This document shows positions 1-7,772 of a stretch of 62,984 nucleotides of DNA, piece by piece. The position numbers were made by a program, and so were the translations under genes. A model generated the notes under the pieces. The model ran no database searches, was not told the DNA's origin, and saw only the letters and a list, made by a program, of their open reading frames with translations. Source of the DNA: Phytomonospora sp040655735 (lineage in GTDB: Bacteria; Actinomycetota; Actinomycetes; Mycobacteriales; Micromonosporaceae); NCBI RefSeq assembly GCF_040655735.1, contig NZ_JBFAKK010000022.1:1-62984 (forward strand), given 5' to 3'. Numbering within the stretch: position 1 is the stretch's first letter; every line of letters starts with the position of its first letter.

Positions 1-91
1 TGGGGGCGAAGCCTCCCAGCAGGGTCTGGGACGGAGTCCCAGCGGGGTCCGGGGCGGAGCTCCGGTGGGGGTGCGGGGGGCGAAGCCCCCG
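1..91. repeat. Array of short GGAG-loop hairpin repeats
   Basis: Tandem imperfect units built on GGGAC-GGA-GTCCC and GGGGC-GGA-GCTCC, each able to form a small hairpin, joined by AGCRGGGTC-type linkers. A related hairpin, GGGGGC-GAA-GCCCCC, follows. The same family recurs near 16511-16595 and at 62889-62984. The rest of 92-265 is G+C-rich and shows no recognisable gene. Confidence 0.7.
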
Positions 92-265
92 GCCGAGGGC
101 TTGACCTTGCGGGCTGGGGAGGGCTGGGGTGGGACGAGGGCTCAGGGCGGGGGTGGCTGCGGTGAGGAAGCCGGCTGCGGCAGGGTACCCCGCGTGGTCT
201 GCCACGCCCCCGGCACGAAGCCCCCAACCCCGCGCGCAGCCACGCCTGCCCCGAGCCCGCGGGCG

Positions 266-787
266 TCAGCCACGTCCACGGCCACGACGCCCCAACACCT
301 CACGCAGCTCCCCGCACTTCTCCCGGACAAAAGCATTACCGTGCCCCTCCCCCACCCGCAGATACGGCTCCGCGTCATCGGCATCGACGAGGTCACCGAA
401 CACGAGCTGGTCGAGAACACCGATACCCCACGCCTGCACCACGCGATCGGCGTCCGCAAGGAACTCCGCCACCAGCGGCAGATCCTCCGCCGTGGCGACG
501 ACCCGCAGCAACTCAACGGCCAGATGACGACGGTCGGCGTCGGGATCGCCGCGGTAGATCTCCAGGCAGCGGGCACGGGCGGCATCGGGTTGCAGCAGAC
601 GCAAGACCGACCGTGCGTGCTCGGAGGCGGGGCGGCCGTCGACGTACCAGTCGACGGCCGCCCGCACGGCATCGTCACCCAGCAGGAACGCCAGCGCCCG
701 ACGGGCGACGCGGTCACCGCCGGAGTTCGGGTCGACGCCGATGTCCTCGGCGAGTTCCTGCCAGTCGATCCGCGCACCGCTCGTCAT
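266..787 (-). CDS. HEAT-repeat-like hypothetical protein
   Basis: A 173-residue, Leu/Ala/Asp/Arg-rich protein with no signal peptide or membrane segment. The middle and C-terminal parts look like paired amphipathic helices of the HEAT/ARM type (for example HLAVELLRVVATAEDLPLVA). The ATG at 787 is preferred because residues further upstream are low-complexity and do not look conserved. HEAT-like proteins usually serve as binding scaffolds; no partner can be read from the context. It is transcribed in the same direction as the downstream end of the 826-1464 gene, 38 bp away. Function unknown. Confidence 0.6.
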   Translation of the reverse strand: MTSGARIDWQELAEDIGVDPNSGGDRVARRALAFLLGDDAVRAAVDWYVDGRPASEHARSVLRLLQPDAARARCLEIYRGDPDADRRHLAVELLRVVATAEDLPLVAEFLADADRVVQAWGIGVLDQLVFGDLVDADDAEPYLRVGEGHGNAFVREKCGELREVLGRRGRGRG

Positions 788-825
788 TCCGACATCGTGG
801 CAGCCGGCGACCACCCCCCGCCCCC

Positions 826-1464
826 TCACTTCGCGATGACGATGGCGCGGCGGTGCGTCGCGGCATCACCGACCGCGCGCAGCAGGAAGTCGGCGACGTC
901 GGCGCGCGTGATCGTGAACGCCCCCTTGAGCCCTCGCTCGTCGCCGACCCGGTAGCGGCCGGTGCGGGGGTCGTCGGTGAGGCGGGGCGGGCGGGCGATC
1001 GTCCAGTCGACCCTGGAGGCGCGCACGATCTCCTCGGCGACGCGGGTGTCGTCGAAGCTGTACCGGAAGACCCTGCCGACCAGGGGCTTGACGAGCAGGC
1101 GGGTGCCGATGCCGTCGGCGGCCTCCGGGAAGGCTCCGGCGGCCGAGACCATGAGAAAGCGGGTGACGCCGGCGGCCTCCATGGCCTTCAGCGCGGCGGT
1201 GGCGCCGTTCGCCAGGAGACTGACGGGTCCTTTGACCGGCGGGCGGACGCCGAGGGCGCTGATGACGGCGTCGGCGCCGCTCAGAACGGGTGTCAGCGCG
1301 GCCGAGTCGAGGGCGTCGGCGGTGCTCACTTCGAGGTTGTCGCCCCGGGTGGTGAGGACGGAGGGGTCGCGCACGACGGCGACGACCTCGTGTCCGGCGG
1401 TGACGGCCTGCCCGACGACGTGCTGGCCGATGCCGCCGGTGGCGCCGAGAATGACGAGTCGCAT
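826..1464 (-). CDS. NAD(P)-binding Rossmann (NmrA/SDR-like) protein
   Basis: The 212-residue protein begins MRLVILGATGGIGQHVV, a classical GxxGxxG dinucleotide-binding turn. The rest resembles atypical short-chain dehydrogenases that act as NAD(P)H-dependent reductases or redox sensors. It carries the YSFDDTR segment typical of this group but no clear YxxxK catalytic pair. It is divergent from the TetR gene at 1547, and the gap is filled by a long inverted repeat, so it is very probably that repressor's target. Substrate unknown. Confidence 0.85.
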   Translation of the reverse strand: MRLVILGATGGIGQHVVGQAVTAGHEVVAVVRDPSVLTTRGDNLEVSTADALDSAALTPVLSGADAVISALGVRPPVKGPVSLLANGATAALKAMEAAGVTRFLMVSAAGAFPEAADGIGTRLLVKPLVGRVFRYSFDDTRVAEEIVRASRVDWTIARPPRLTDDPRTGRYRVGDERGLKGAFTITRADVADFLLRAVGDAATHRRAIVIAK

Positions 1465-1484
1465 GATCAGGCTCCCGGTATGGT

Positions 1485-1522
1485 GGTGAGTGTTCACTAA
1501 CCAAGGTAAGTGAATACTCACC
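1485..1522. promoter_or_regulatory. TetR operator (18-bp inverted repeat)
   Basis: Left arm 1485-1502 (GGTGAGTGTTCACTAACC) and right arm 1505-1522 (inverted GGTGAGTATTCACTTACC) match at 16 of 18 positions and are separated by 2 bp. Each arm contains its own smaller palindrome, GGTGA-N4-TCACT, suggesting two repressor dimers. The site lies between the divergent starts at 1464 and 1547. Confidence 0.85.
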
Positions 1523-1546
1523 AACCCAGCAACCCCGGAGAGTCAG

Positions 1547-2152
1547 ATGGATCTCACACCCCGACAGGCGGAGGCGCGCGACCGCATCCTCGACGCGGGA
1601 CTGGCCGTGCTGTCCGAGAAGGGACTGATCCGGGCGACCACCAAGGAGATCGCCAAGGCCGCCGGCTACTCCGAGGCGAACCTGTACAAGCACTTCTCCA
1701 GCAAGGACGACCTGATGGTCGCGGTCTTCATGGAGCGACTGCCCGCGCTCGGCGCCCTGCTGACCGCCCTCATCAAGAAGCCCGGCACCGGCGACCTGCG
1801 CGCCAACCTCGAAGACGTCGCGGCCACCGCGATGGCCTTCTTCCGGGGGTCGGTGCCGATAGCGGGCGCGATCCTGGCCGCCCCGGAGCTGCTGCGAAAG
1901 CAGCGTGCGAGTGACGCCGACGACAGCAAGGGCCCCTGGGTGCCGATGGTGGCCCTGACCGCCTACCTCTCCGCCGAGAAGGAGGCCGGCCGCCTGACCC
2001 CGGGAGATGACCCCGAGGTGATGGCCAAGCTCCTCATGGGCGCCTGCATGCAGGAGAGCTTCATCCACGTCGTGCGCGGCTCACAGCCGCCCAGCCCGGC
2101 GGAGGACCGCGAACTGGCCGCGCGACTCGTCGGGACGCTGCTGAAAAAGTGA
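1547..2152 (+). CDS. TetR/AcrR family regulator
   Basis: A 201-residue regulator. Its N-terminal helix-turn-helix spans about residues 12-55, with TTKEIAKAAGYSEANLYKHF being the typical TetR recognition region (KHF.SKDDL). The C-terminal ligand domain is divergent, as usual. ATG 1547 has GGAG at 1537-1540. It probably represses itself and the divergent Rossmann protein through the operator at 1485-1522. The inducer cannot be inferred. Its stop codon lies inside an 18-bp palindrome (2147-2164). Confidence 0.9.
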   Translation: MDLTPRQAEARDRILDAGLAVLSEKGLIRATTKEIAKAAGYSEANLYKHFSSKDDLMVAVFMERLPALGALLTALIKKPGTGDLRANLEDVAATAMAFFRGSVPIAGAILAAPELLRKQRASDADDSKGPWVPMVALTAYLSAEKEAGRLTPGDDPEVMAKLLMGACMQESFIHVVRGSQPPSPAEDRELAARLVGTLLKK

Positions 2153-2164
2153 TCCGGATCACTT
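2147..2164. other. Perfect 18-bp palindrome over the tetR stop
   Basis: AAGTGATCCGGATCACTT is a perfect palindrome that includes the TetR TGA. A second small palindrome, GGTGAA-CCA-TTCACC, follows at 2169-2183 and resembles half of the TetR operator at 1485-1522. There is no loop or T-run, so a protein-binding site is more likely than a terminator. Confidence 0.5.
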
Positions 2165-2248
2165 GACAGGTGAACCATTCACCCTCTTTGGGATGTTTAC
2201 CACCACTTCGACCGTCCCTCACTGGCCCGAAACAGCGTATGCGTTGTT

Positions 2249-2261
2249 GACAATGATTGTC
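2249..2261. promoter_or_regulatory. Zur box upstream of znuA
   Basis: GACAATGATTGTC is a perfect inverted repeat around a central G, inside a longer TTGACAATGATTGTCGATA stretch. This matches the actinobacterial Zur operator pattern (TGAnAATnATTnTCA). It lies 22 bp before the znuA ATG and a zur gene is found downstream, so zinc-dependent repression of znuACB is expected. Confidence 0.85.
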
Positions 2262-2282
2262 GATAGCGCGCAGGCTGGTCCC

Positions 2283-3242
2283 ATGCGACAGACACCCCTC
2301 AAGGTCGCCGGTGCGTCCCTGCTGGTCACCGGCGTTCTCGCCCTCGCCGCGTGCGGTTCCAAGGGAGGCGGTGGCGCAACCACCCCGGACCCCGACGCCA
2401 ACCCCAACGCCAGCGTCGAGGCGGTCGCCGCCTTCTACCCGCTCCAGTTCGTCACCAAGAAGGTCGGCGGCGAGCACGTCAACGTCGCCAACCTCACCGC
2501 GCCCGGGGTGGAGCCCCACGACCTCGAACTGTCGCCGCAGCAGGTCGCCGACCTCGCCGAGTCCGACCTGGTGGTCTACCTCGGCGGTTTCCAGCCGGCC
2601 GTCGACGACGCGATCGCCCAGCAGGCCGCCGACAAGTCCCTCGACGCGGCCACCGCGAGCCCGCTCGAAGACCACGGCACCGGTCACGACCACGAGGGGG
2701 AGGCCGAGCACGCCGGGGAGTCGGCCCTCGACCCGCACATCTGGCTCGACCCGACGCGCCTTGCCACCGTCGGCGACCAGGTCGCCGCGAAGCTCGCCGC
2801 CGTCGACCCCGGCCACGCCCAGGCCTACACCGACAACGCCGCGGCCCTGCGCGCGAGCCTGACGACCCTCGACACCGAGTACCGCGACGGCCTGGCCACC
2901 TGCGAGCGCAGGGAGGTCGTCACGAGCCACGCCGCCTTCGGCTACCTCACCGAGCACTACGGCCTCGAACAGGTCGCCATCGAAGGGCTGAGCCCCGAAG
3001 GCGAGCCCTCGCCGGGAAGGATCTCCGAGGTCGCCGCGTTCGCCAAGGAGCACGGCGTGACCACGATCTTCTTCGAGACCCTCGTCAGCCCCGACGTGGC
3101 CCAGACCCTGGCCACCGAAGTGGGGGCGCAGGCGAAGGTCCTCGACCCGATCGAGGGTCTCGCCGCCGACTACGACGGCGACTACTTCTCCGTGATGCGC
3201 ACCAACCTCACCGCTCTCCAGGAGGCGCTCGGCTGTGGATAA
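2283..3242 (+). CDS. znuA: Zinc ABC transporter substrate-binding lipoprotein
   Basis: A 319-residue cluster A-I metal-binding protein. The start at 2283 gives a lipoprotein signal ending LTGVLALAAC, with lipidation at the Cys. Probable zinc ligands are the His in VEPHDLELS, the His in DPHIWLDPTR, the His in VTSHAAFGY and the Glu in FFETLVSP. A short His/Asp/Glu-rich loop (DHGTGHDHEGEAEH) is typical of zinc rather than manganese proteins. It is preceded by a Zur box and overlaps znuC by 8 bp, so it is the first gene of the znuACB operon. It captures Zn(II) outside the membrane for ZnuBC. Confidence 0.93.
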   Translation: MRQTPLKVAGASLLVTGVLALAACGSKGGGGATTPDPDANPNASVEAVAAFYPLQFVTKKVGGEHVNVANLTAPGVEPHDLELSPQQVADLAESDLVVYLGGFQPAVDDAIAQQAADKSLDAATASPLEDHGTGHDHEGEAEHAGESALDPHIWLDPTRLATVGDQVAAKLAAVDPGHAQAYTDNAAALRASLTTLDTEYRDGLATCERREVVTSHAAFGYLTEHYGLEQVAIEGLSPEGEPSPGRISEVAAFAKEHGVTTIFFETLVSPDVAQTLATEVGAQAKVLDPIEGLAADYDGDYFSVMRTNLTALQEALGCG

Positions 3243-3999
3243 GAGCTTCGAACCACCGGTCGCCGTGCGGCACGGCGTGGTCCACTTCGGTGACCGCGCC
3301 GTGCTGCACGGCGTCGACCTGCGGGTGGAGGCAGGGCAGGCGGTGGCGCTGCTGGGCGCCAACGGGTCGGGGAAGTCGACCCTGATCAAGTCCGCGCTCG
3401 GCCTCGTCCGTCTCTCCGAGGGCACCGCGAGCCTGTTCGGGACGCCGGTGCGGCGCTTCCGTAAGTGGCATCGCGTCGGCTATGTCCCGCAGCGCCTCGG
3501 CGCCGGGTCGGGGGTGCCCGCCAGTGTCCGCGAGGTCGTCGCGGCGGGCCGCCTGTCGCGCCGGACCATCGGCCTGCCCGCCCGTAAGCGCGACAAGGCC
3601 GTGATCGAGGCGGCGCTGGAGGCCGTCGGTCTCGCCGACCGCGCGAAGGACCCGGTGGGGACGCTGTCGGGAGGTCAGCAGCAGCGCACCCTCATCGCCC
3701 GCGCGCTGGCCGCGCAGCCCGAGCTTCTCGTCCTCGACGAGCCCACCGCCGGTGTCGACGCCGCCAGCCAGGAGGCCCTCGCGGCCGTGCTCGCCGACCG
3801 CGTCGCCGACGGCGCGACCGTGCTGCTGGTGGCCCACGAGCTGGGTCCGCTGGCGCCGCTGATCGACCGGGCCGTCGTCCTCTCGCACGGCGAGATCGTG
3901 CACGACGGACCCGTTCCCGAACCTGCCGGAGTGCACGCCGATCCCGGGCACGTGCACGTCCATCCGCACGCCAAGGAGGAGGAGCGGCTGTGGACCTGA
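3235..3999 (+). CDS. znuC: Zinc ABC transporter ATP-binding protein
   Basis: A 254-residue ABC ATPase with Walker A GANGSGKST (about residues 41-49), signature LSGGQQQR and Walker B LLVLDEP. The last 25 residues are His-rich (HADPGHVHVHPHAKEEE), as often seen in zinc or nickel exchangers. The GTG at 3235 overlaps the znuA stop and the gene overlaps znuB by 10 bp, so translation is coupled. It energises uptake through ZnuB. Confidence 0.93.
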   Translation: MDKSFEPPVAVRHGVVHFGDRAVLHGVDLRVEAGQAVALLGANGSGKSTLIKSALGLVRLSEGTASLFGTPVRRFRKWHRVGYVPQRLGAGSGVPASVREVVAAGRLSRRTIGLPARKRDKAVIEAALEAVGLADRAKDPVGTLSGGQQQRTLIARALAAQPELLVLDEPTAGVDAASQEALAAVLADRVADGATVLLVAHELGPLAPLIDRAVVLSHGEIVHDGPVPEPAGVHADPGHVHVHPHAKEEERLWT

Positions 4000-4889
4000 G
4001 CATCTTCGGCTACGACTTCATGATGCGGGCGCTCGTCGGCGCGCTCATCATCGGCGTCGCCGCGCCCTCGGTCGGCGTGTTCCTGGTCCAAAAGCGCATG
4101 GCCCTCATCGGCGACGGGATCGGCCACGTCGCGCTGACCGGTGTCGCCGTCGGCTTCCTCATGGGCACCTCGCCGGTGTGGACCGCCGTGGTCGTGACCA
4201 TCATCGGCGCCGTCGCCATCGAGCTGATCCGCGAGCGCGGCAAGGCCAGCGGCGACATCGCGCTGGCGCTGCTGTTCTACGGCGGCATCGCCGGCGGTGT
4301 CGTGCTGATCGGGATGAGCGCCGGGAAGTCGAACGCGAACCTGATGTCCTACCTGTTCGGGTCGCTGGTCACGACCTCGCCGGAGGATCTGCGCACGATC
4401 GCGCTGCTCGGCGCCCTGGTGACCGTGCTGATGGTCGTGCTGCGGCCGTGGCTGTTCGCGGTGAGTCAGGACGAGGAGTACGCCAAGGTCTCCGGCGTGC
4501 CGGTGCGCGCCCTGAACATGCTGCTCGCGGTGACCACCGCGGTGACCGTCACGGTGGCGATGCGGGCGGTCGGGCTGCTGCTGATCAGTGCCCTGCTCGT
4601 GGTGCCGGTGGCGACCATGCAGCAGTTCGCGCGCGGTTTCACCGTGACCATGTTCGGCGCGATGGGCCTCGGTGTCCTGGCCGCCGGATCGGGCGTGGTC
4701 GTCGCCGGTGTCGGCGACCTCCCGCCGGGCGCGATGATCGTGCTGATGGCGCTCGGACTGTTCGTGCTGGTGGCCGTCGTCACCGGCGTCGTGAAGCTCG
4801 TGCGCCGCGGTCTGCGGCGCAAGAGGCCGCGGCCGGCCGGGCCGTCGGTACCCGAACCGCTGGACTGCACCCTTGACAAGGCCGCCTGA
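3990..4889 (+). CDS. znuB: Zinc ABC transporter permease
   Basis: A 299-residue ABC-3 family permease with about eight hydrophobic segments, beginning MDLSIFGYDFMMRALVGAL. The VFLVQKRMALIGDGIGHVALTGVA segment is characteristic of ZnuB/MntB permeases. GTG 3990 lies inside the end of znuC. The C-terminus is a short basic cytoplasmic tail. It forms the membrane channel of the ZnuABC importer. Confidence 0.93.
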   Translation: MDLSIFGYDFMMRALVGALIIGVAAPSVGVFLVQKRMALIGDGIGHVALTGVAVGFLMGTSPVWTAVVVTIIGAVAIELIRERGKASGDIALALLFYGGIAGGVVLIGMSAGKSNANLMSYLFGSLVTTSPEDLRTIALLGALVTVLMVVLRPWLFAVSQDEEYAKVSGVPVRALNMLLAVTTAVTVTVAMRAVGLLLISALLVVPVATMQQFARGFTVTMFGAMGLGVLAAGSGVVVAGVGDLPPGAMIVLMALGLFVLVAVVTGVVKLVRRGLRRKRPRPAGPSVPEPLDCTLDKAA

Positions 4890-4935
4890 ACATTTCCCGG
4901 GACCGTCGCAGACGACTTCGGTTATCGGTGCACGC

Positions 4936-4950
4936 TACGGTTGCTCCATG
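4936..4950 (+). promoter_or_regulatory. Leaderless promoter -10 of the smtB-like gene
   Basis: TACGGT at 4936-4941 is a good -10 hexamer and is followed after 6 nt by the ATG at 4948. The transcript would therefore start at or next to the start codon. This gives smtB-zur its own promoter separate from znuACB. Confidence 0.55.
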
Positions 4951-5247
4951 CTCGCCGAGAACCGCACAGAGGCGTACCGGGCCGCCGGGGAGCTGCTGCG
5001 CGCCCTCGCCGCCCCACTGAGGGTGGCGATCGTGACCGAACTGGCCGCGGGCGAACGCTGCGTGCATGAGATCGTGGACTCCCTGGGCGCCCCCCAGCCG
5101 CTCATCTCCCAGCACCTGCGGATCCTGCGCGGGGCGGGTGTGGTGCGGGGCCAGCGTCGCGGTCGGGAGATCGCGTACTCCCTCATCGACGACCACATCG
5201 CGCACATCGTCGCCGACGCGGTCCACCATGTTCAGGAGTCGTCTTGA
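4948..5247 (+). CDS. smtB: ArsR/SmtB-family zinc-sensing repressor
   Basis: A 99-residue winged-helix repressor with DNA-reading helix LGAPQPLISQHLRILRGAG. Its C-terminal helix reads DDHIAHIVADAVHHVQE, which fits exactly the alpha-5 metal motif D-x-H-x10-H-x2-E of zinc sensors such as SmtB and CzrA, so Zn(II) sensing is well supported. ATG 4948 is favoured by the leaderless -10; upstream in-frame codons look non-coding. It overlaps zur by 4 nt, the arrangement of the mycobacterial smtB-zur operon. It should release DNA at high zinc and so induce zur or efflux genes. Confidence 0.9.
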   Translation: MLAENRTEAYRAAGELLRALAAPLRVAIVTELAAGERCVHEIVDSLGAPQPLISQHLRILRGAGVVRGQRRGREIAYSLIDDHIAHIVADAVHHVQESS

Positions 5248-5654
5248 CCGAAGAAGCCAGCACCGGCACCCTCACCCGTTCCACTCGTCAGCGCACGGCG
5301 GTCCTCGACCTGCTCGGCGAGGTCGACGAGTTCCGCAGCGCGCAGGATCTGCACGCCCTCCTCCGCGACCGCGGCGCCAAGGTCGGGCTGACCACCGTCT
5401 ACCGCACACTCCAGGCCCTCGCCGACGCCGAGCGCATCGACGTGATGCGCCTGCCCGGCGGCGAGCACCTCTACCGGCGCTGCTCGCAGGGGCACCACCA
5501 CCACCTCGTGTGCCGCTCGTGCGGGCGGACCGTCGAGGTCGCCGGGCCGGCCGTCGAGCGGTGGGCCGACAAGGTCGCCGCCGAGCACGGGTTCACCGAC
5601 GTGGCGCACACGCTGGAGATCTTCGGGACTTGCGCGGGGTGTGCGGGGAGGTAG
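5244..5654 (+). CDS. zur: Fur-family zinc uptake regulator Zur
   Basis: A 136-residue Fur family repressor. The winged helix covers residues 1-80 (GLTTVYRTLQALADA). The dimerisation and metal domain has HHHHLVCRSCGRTVEV and a C-terminal FGTCAGC, two CxxC pairs that hold the structural zinc. TTG is the likely start, with AGGAG six nt upstream, and it overlaps the smtB stop. With zinc bound, Zur should repress znuACB at the 2249-2261 box. Confidence 0.92.
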   Translation: MTEEASTGTLTRSTRQRTAVLDLLGEVDEFRSAQDLHALLRDRGAKVGLTTVYRTLQALADAERIDVMRLPGGEHLYRRCSQGHHHHLVCRSCGRTVEVAGPAVERWADKVAAEHGFTDVAHTLEIFGTCAGCAGR

Positions 5655-5666
5655 TGGGAGACCCGG

Positions 5667-5873
5667 TCAGAACAAGCCCAGCTTCAACAGCAGCGCCCGG
5701 TCGAGATCCTGGATCTCGGCGGAGTCAAGGCCGCCCTTGACATCGCCCAGCCGTTCGGGGGCGATCGAGAAGAGCTGATCGGTGAGGACGCGTGACTTCA
5801 CACCGTCGATATCGATCTCAGGGCGGTAAACGGCCGCACCCATCTCCAGAACCCACCCCGTCCTCTCACTCAT
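5667..5873 (-). pseudogene. MazF/PemK C-terminal fragment, translationally coupled
   Basis: A 68-residue ORF whose last 45 residues (SRVLTDQLFSIAPERLGDVK then a D.D.ALLLKLGLF ending) match the C-terminal strand-helix of MazF/PemK endoribonuclease toxins (VLTDQ-RTID-RLG-IG-L). The N-terminal half of the toxin fold, with its catalytic Arg and Thr, is absent, and no antitoxin is nearby. Its ATG overlaps the stop of the 5866-6570 gene (ATGAGTGA), so it would be translated by coupling. It could be a relic or a repurposed small protein; the family match is by eye. Confidence 0.6.
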
Positions 5874-6570
5874 ACTGCTTCGCCGGCGTCCCCACCCGCT
5901 CCAGCGACTCCGCCGCGATGAACGGGATCCGCTCGTTGTTGATCGGGTCGCGCACCATCGCCGGCGAGTACGTCCCCACCACCGCGACCCACGTGTCGTC
6001 GGCCATCCCGTCGGCGCTCGCGCCCTCGATGCCGACCTTGATGGGCCGGGCGTCGGCGGCGCAGCAGCTCAGGATCATCCGGGTCAGGAAGACCGTCCCG
6101 TCCTCGCCGCGCGTGATGAAGCCGGTCAGCTTCACGCGGCGGCCCTCCATCGAGCGGCCCTCGTCGAAGATGGCACGCGAGGCGTAGTCGAGGACGCCGA
6201 TCTCGGCGGGATCGCCGTCGGGCAGCGGCGAGTAGTCCGACTCCTCGTCCCAGGCGCCCAGCGCGGTGCCGGTGGAGTCGGCGGCGTAGGCGCCCAGCGC
6301 GCCGGGCGCGACGAGGAGCAGCCCGACGACCGGGAGCAGCATCAGCCACGAGACCTTCGGCTCGGGGTGGTCGTGCCCGTGCGGGGCCCGCCGGGCACGC
6401 AGCTCGTAGTACAGCGTGGCCACCGCGATGGCGATGAGCGCGACACCGGCGGCGATGAGGAACGGACGCAGCCCCTCCTTCACATACCGCAGGTACGCGT
6501 CGGTGAGACTCGTGCGCAGCACGGCCCCGCCGAGCAGCATCAGCACGACCGCCTGCGCCTGCCGCCTCAC
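5866..6570 (-). CDS. TIGR03943-family membrane protein (permease partner)
   Basis: A 234-residue protein with two or more N-terminal membrane segments (RPFLIAAGVALIAIAVATLYY and WLMLLPVVGLLLVAPGALGAY) flanking a His/Asp linker (HGHDHPE). A C-terminal extracytoplasmic domain contains FLTRMILSCCAADARPIKVG. This matches the actinobacterial TIGR03943 type that pairs with YraQ-like permeases. The GTG at 6570 overlaps the permease stop (GTGA). The cargo is unknown; a role in metal homeostasis is inferred from the location. Confidence 0.8.
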   Translation of the reverse strand: MRRQAQAVVLMLLGGAVLRTSLTDAYLRYVKEGLRPFLIAAGVALIAIAVATLYYELRARRAPHGHDHPEPKVSWLMLLPVVGLLLVAPGALGAYAADSTGTALGAWDEESDYSPLPDGDPAEIGVLDYASRAIFDEGRSMEGRRVKLTGFITRGEDGTVFLTRMILSCCAADARPIKVGIEGASADGMADDTWVAVVGTYSPAMVRDPINNERIPFIAAESLERVGTPAKQYE

Positions 6571-7583
6571 AGGAACACCGCCCCGACCAGGGCCGCCGAG
6601 GCGAGCGCGACGACGAAGGTCGCCGGTGCGAAGCGCACGGCGAAGGACTTCCCGAACACGCCGGTCTGCATCGCGACGAGTTTGATGTCGACCATCGGCC
6701 CGACGACCAGGAAGGCCAGCCGCGCGGTCAGGGAGAACTGTGTCAGGGAGGCCGCGACGAAGGCGTCGGCCTCCGAGCAGATCGACAGCAGCACGGCGAG
6801 GACGGCCAGGGCGAGTACCGACAGGACCGGGTTGTCGGCGAGGGCGGTCATCCAGCGTTCGGGGATCACGACGTTGAGGGTGGCCGCCGCCGCGCCGCCG
6901 ATGACCAGAAATCCACCGGCGTGCATGATGTCGTGCCTGCACGAGGCCCAGAAGGCGGCGGCCTTGGAGCCGTCGTCGTGGGGGCGGGCGGGCGGTTTGA
7001 GCCAGTCGGTGCGTCCGAGGCGCAGCCACAGCCAGCCCATGACGACCGCGGCGAGCAGTGAGGCGCCGAAGCGGGCGGCGACGAACTCGGGCTGCCCGGG
7101 GAAGGCGACCGCCGTGGAGATGAGCACGATCGGGTTGATCGCCGGCGCCGACAGCAGGAACGCCAGTGCCGCCGCCGGGGTCACACCGCGCCGGATGAAG
7201 GCCCCGGCGACGGGCACGGAGGCGCACTCGCAGCCGGGCAGGATCGCGCCGGCGGCTCCGGCGACGGGGACGGCGAGGGCGTCGTTGCGGGGCAGGACGC
7301 GGGCGAAGAACGCCGGTGGGACGAACACGGCGATGACGGCCGACAGGACGACGCCGAACACGAGGAACGGCAGGGCCTGGACGATCACGGAAACGAAGAC
7401 CACGGTCCAGCGCTGGAGCCAGGGCGCGGCGAGTGCGCCGGTGAGCCAGGGGCGGGCGACGAGGATCACGATCAGCCCGGCGGCGAGGAGTTCGAGCCCG
7501 CCCAACGGGAGGCGTCGGCCCTTGCGGCGAGGGCTTTGCGGGCCCGCGTGCCGGGCGTCGGGTTCGGCGTCGACGAGCATCAT
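6567..7583 (-). CDS. YraQ/DUF318-family permease
   Basis: A 338-residue polytopic membrane protein with about eight hydrophobic segments in two halves. The pattern GAAGAILPGCECASVPVAGAFIRRG, shown here as its core PGCECASVPVA, is the hallmark of this permease family, with a second copy-like region around VVGPMVDIKL. It overlaps the TIGR03943 gene by 4 nt, forming a two-gene operon convergent with zur. The substrate is not established for the family; zinc-island context suggests metal handling. No Zur box was seen before its ATG. Confidence 0.85.
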   Translation of the reverse strand: MMLVDAEPDARHAGPQSPRRKGRRLPLGGLELLAAGLIVILVARPWLTGALAAPWLQRWTVVFVSVIVQALPFLVFGVVLSAVIAVFVPPAFFARVLPRNDALAVPVAGAAGAILPGCECASVPVAGAFIRRGVTPAAALAFLLSAPAINPIVLISTAVAFPGQPEFVAARFGASLLAAVVMGWLWLRLGRTDWLKPPARPHDDGSKAAAFWASCRHDIMHAGGFLVIGGAAAATLNVVIPERWMTALADNPVLSVLALAVLAVLLSICSEADAFVAASLTQFSLTARLAFLVVGPMVDIKLVAMQTGVFGKSFAVRFAPATFVVALASAALVGAVFL

Positions 7584-7643
7584 CCCAGCCTGCCGGGCCG
7601 AACCGCCGATGGCAAACCACCACGCCCGGTGCTAACGTCGCAT

Positions 7644-7731
7644 CGACGACAGGGGAGCCCCCTCGGCTGAGAGTGCGCAGCAGCGCAGACCCTACGAACC
7701 TGATCCGGTTAGCACCGGCGAAGGGAGTCGT
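7644..7731 (+). promoter_or_regulatory. TPP riboswitch (THI element)
   Basis: It contains the conserved thi-box segments in order: GGGGAGCCCCCTCGGCTGAGA, here read as core GGCTGAGAGTG at about 7665-7675; GACCCTACGAACCTGATC at 7688-7705; CCGGTTAGCACCGGCGAAGG at 7705-7724. Outer CGAC/GTCG bases close P1. It sits about 40 nt before ykoE, so thiamine pyrophosphate should shut off the ykoEDC importer, probably at translation or termination. Confidence 0.95.
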
Positions 7732-7772
7732 ATTCTCTCGTGTTCCCCCTGCGTGCGATCAGGGAGGTAGCA

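Noticed and set aside
3232..3241. DnaA box-like TGTGGATAA at the znuC start
   Set aside because: It is formed by the znuA stop and znuC start codons and stands alone; probably coincidental.
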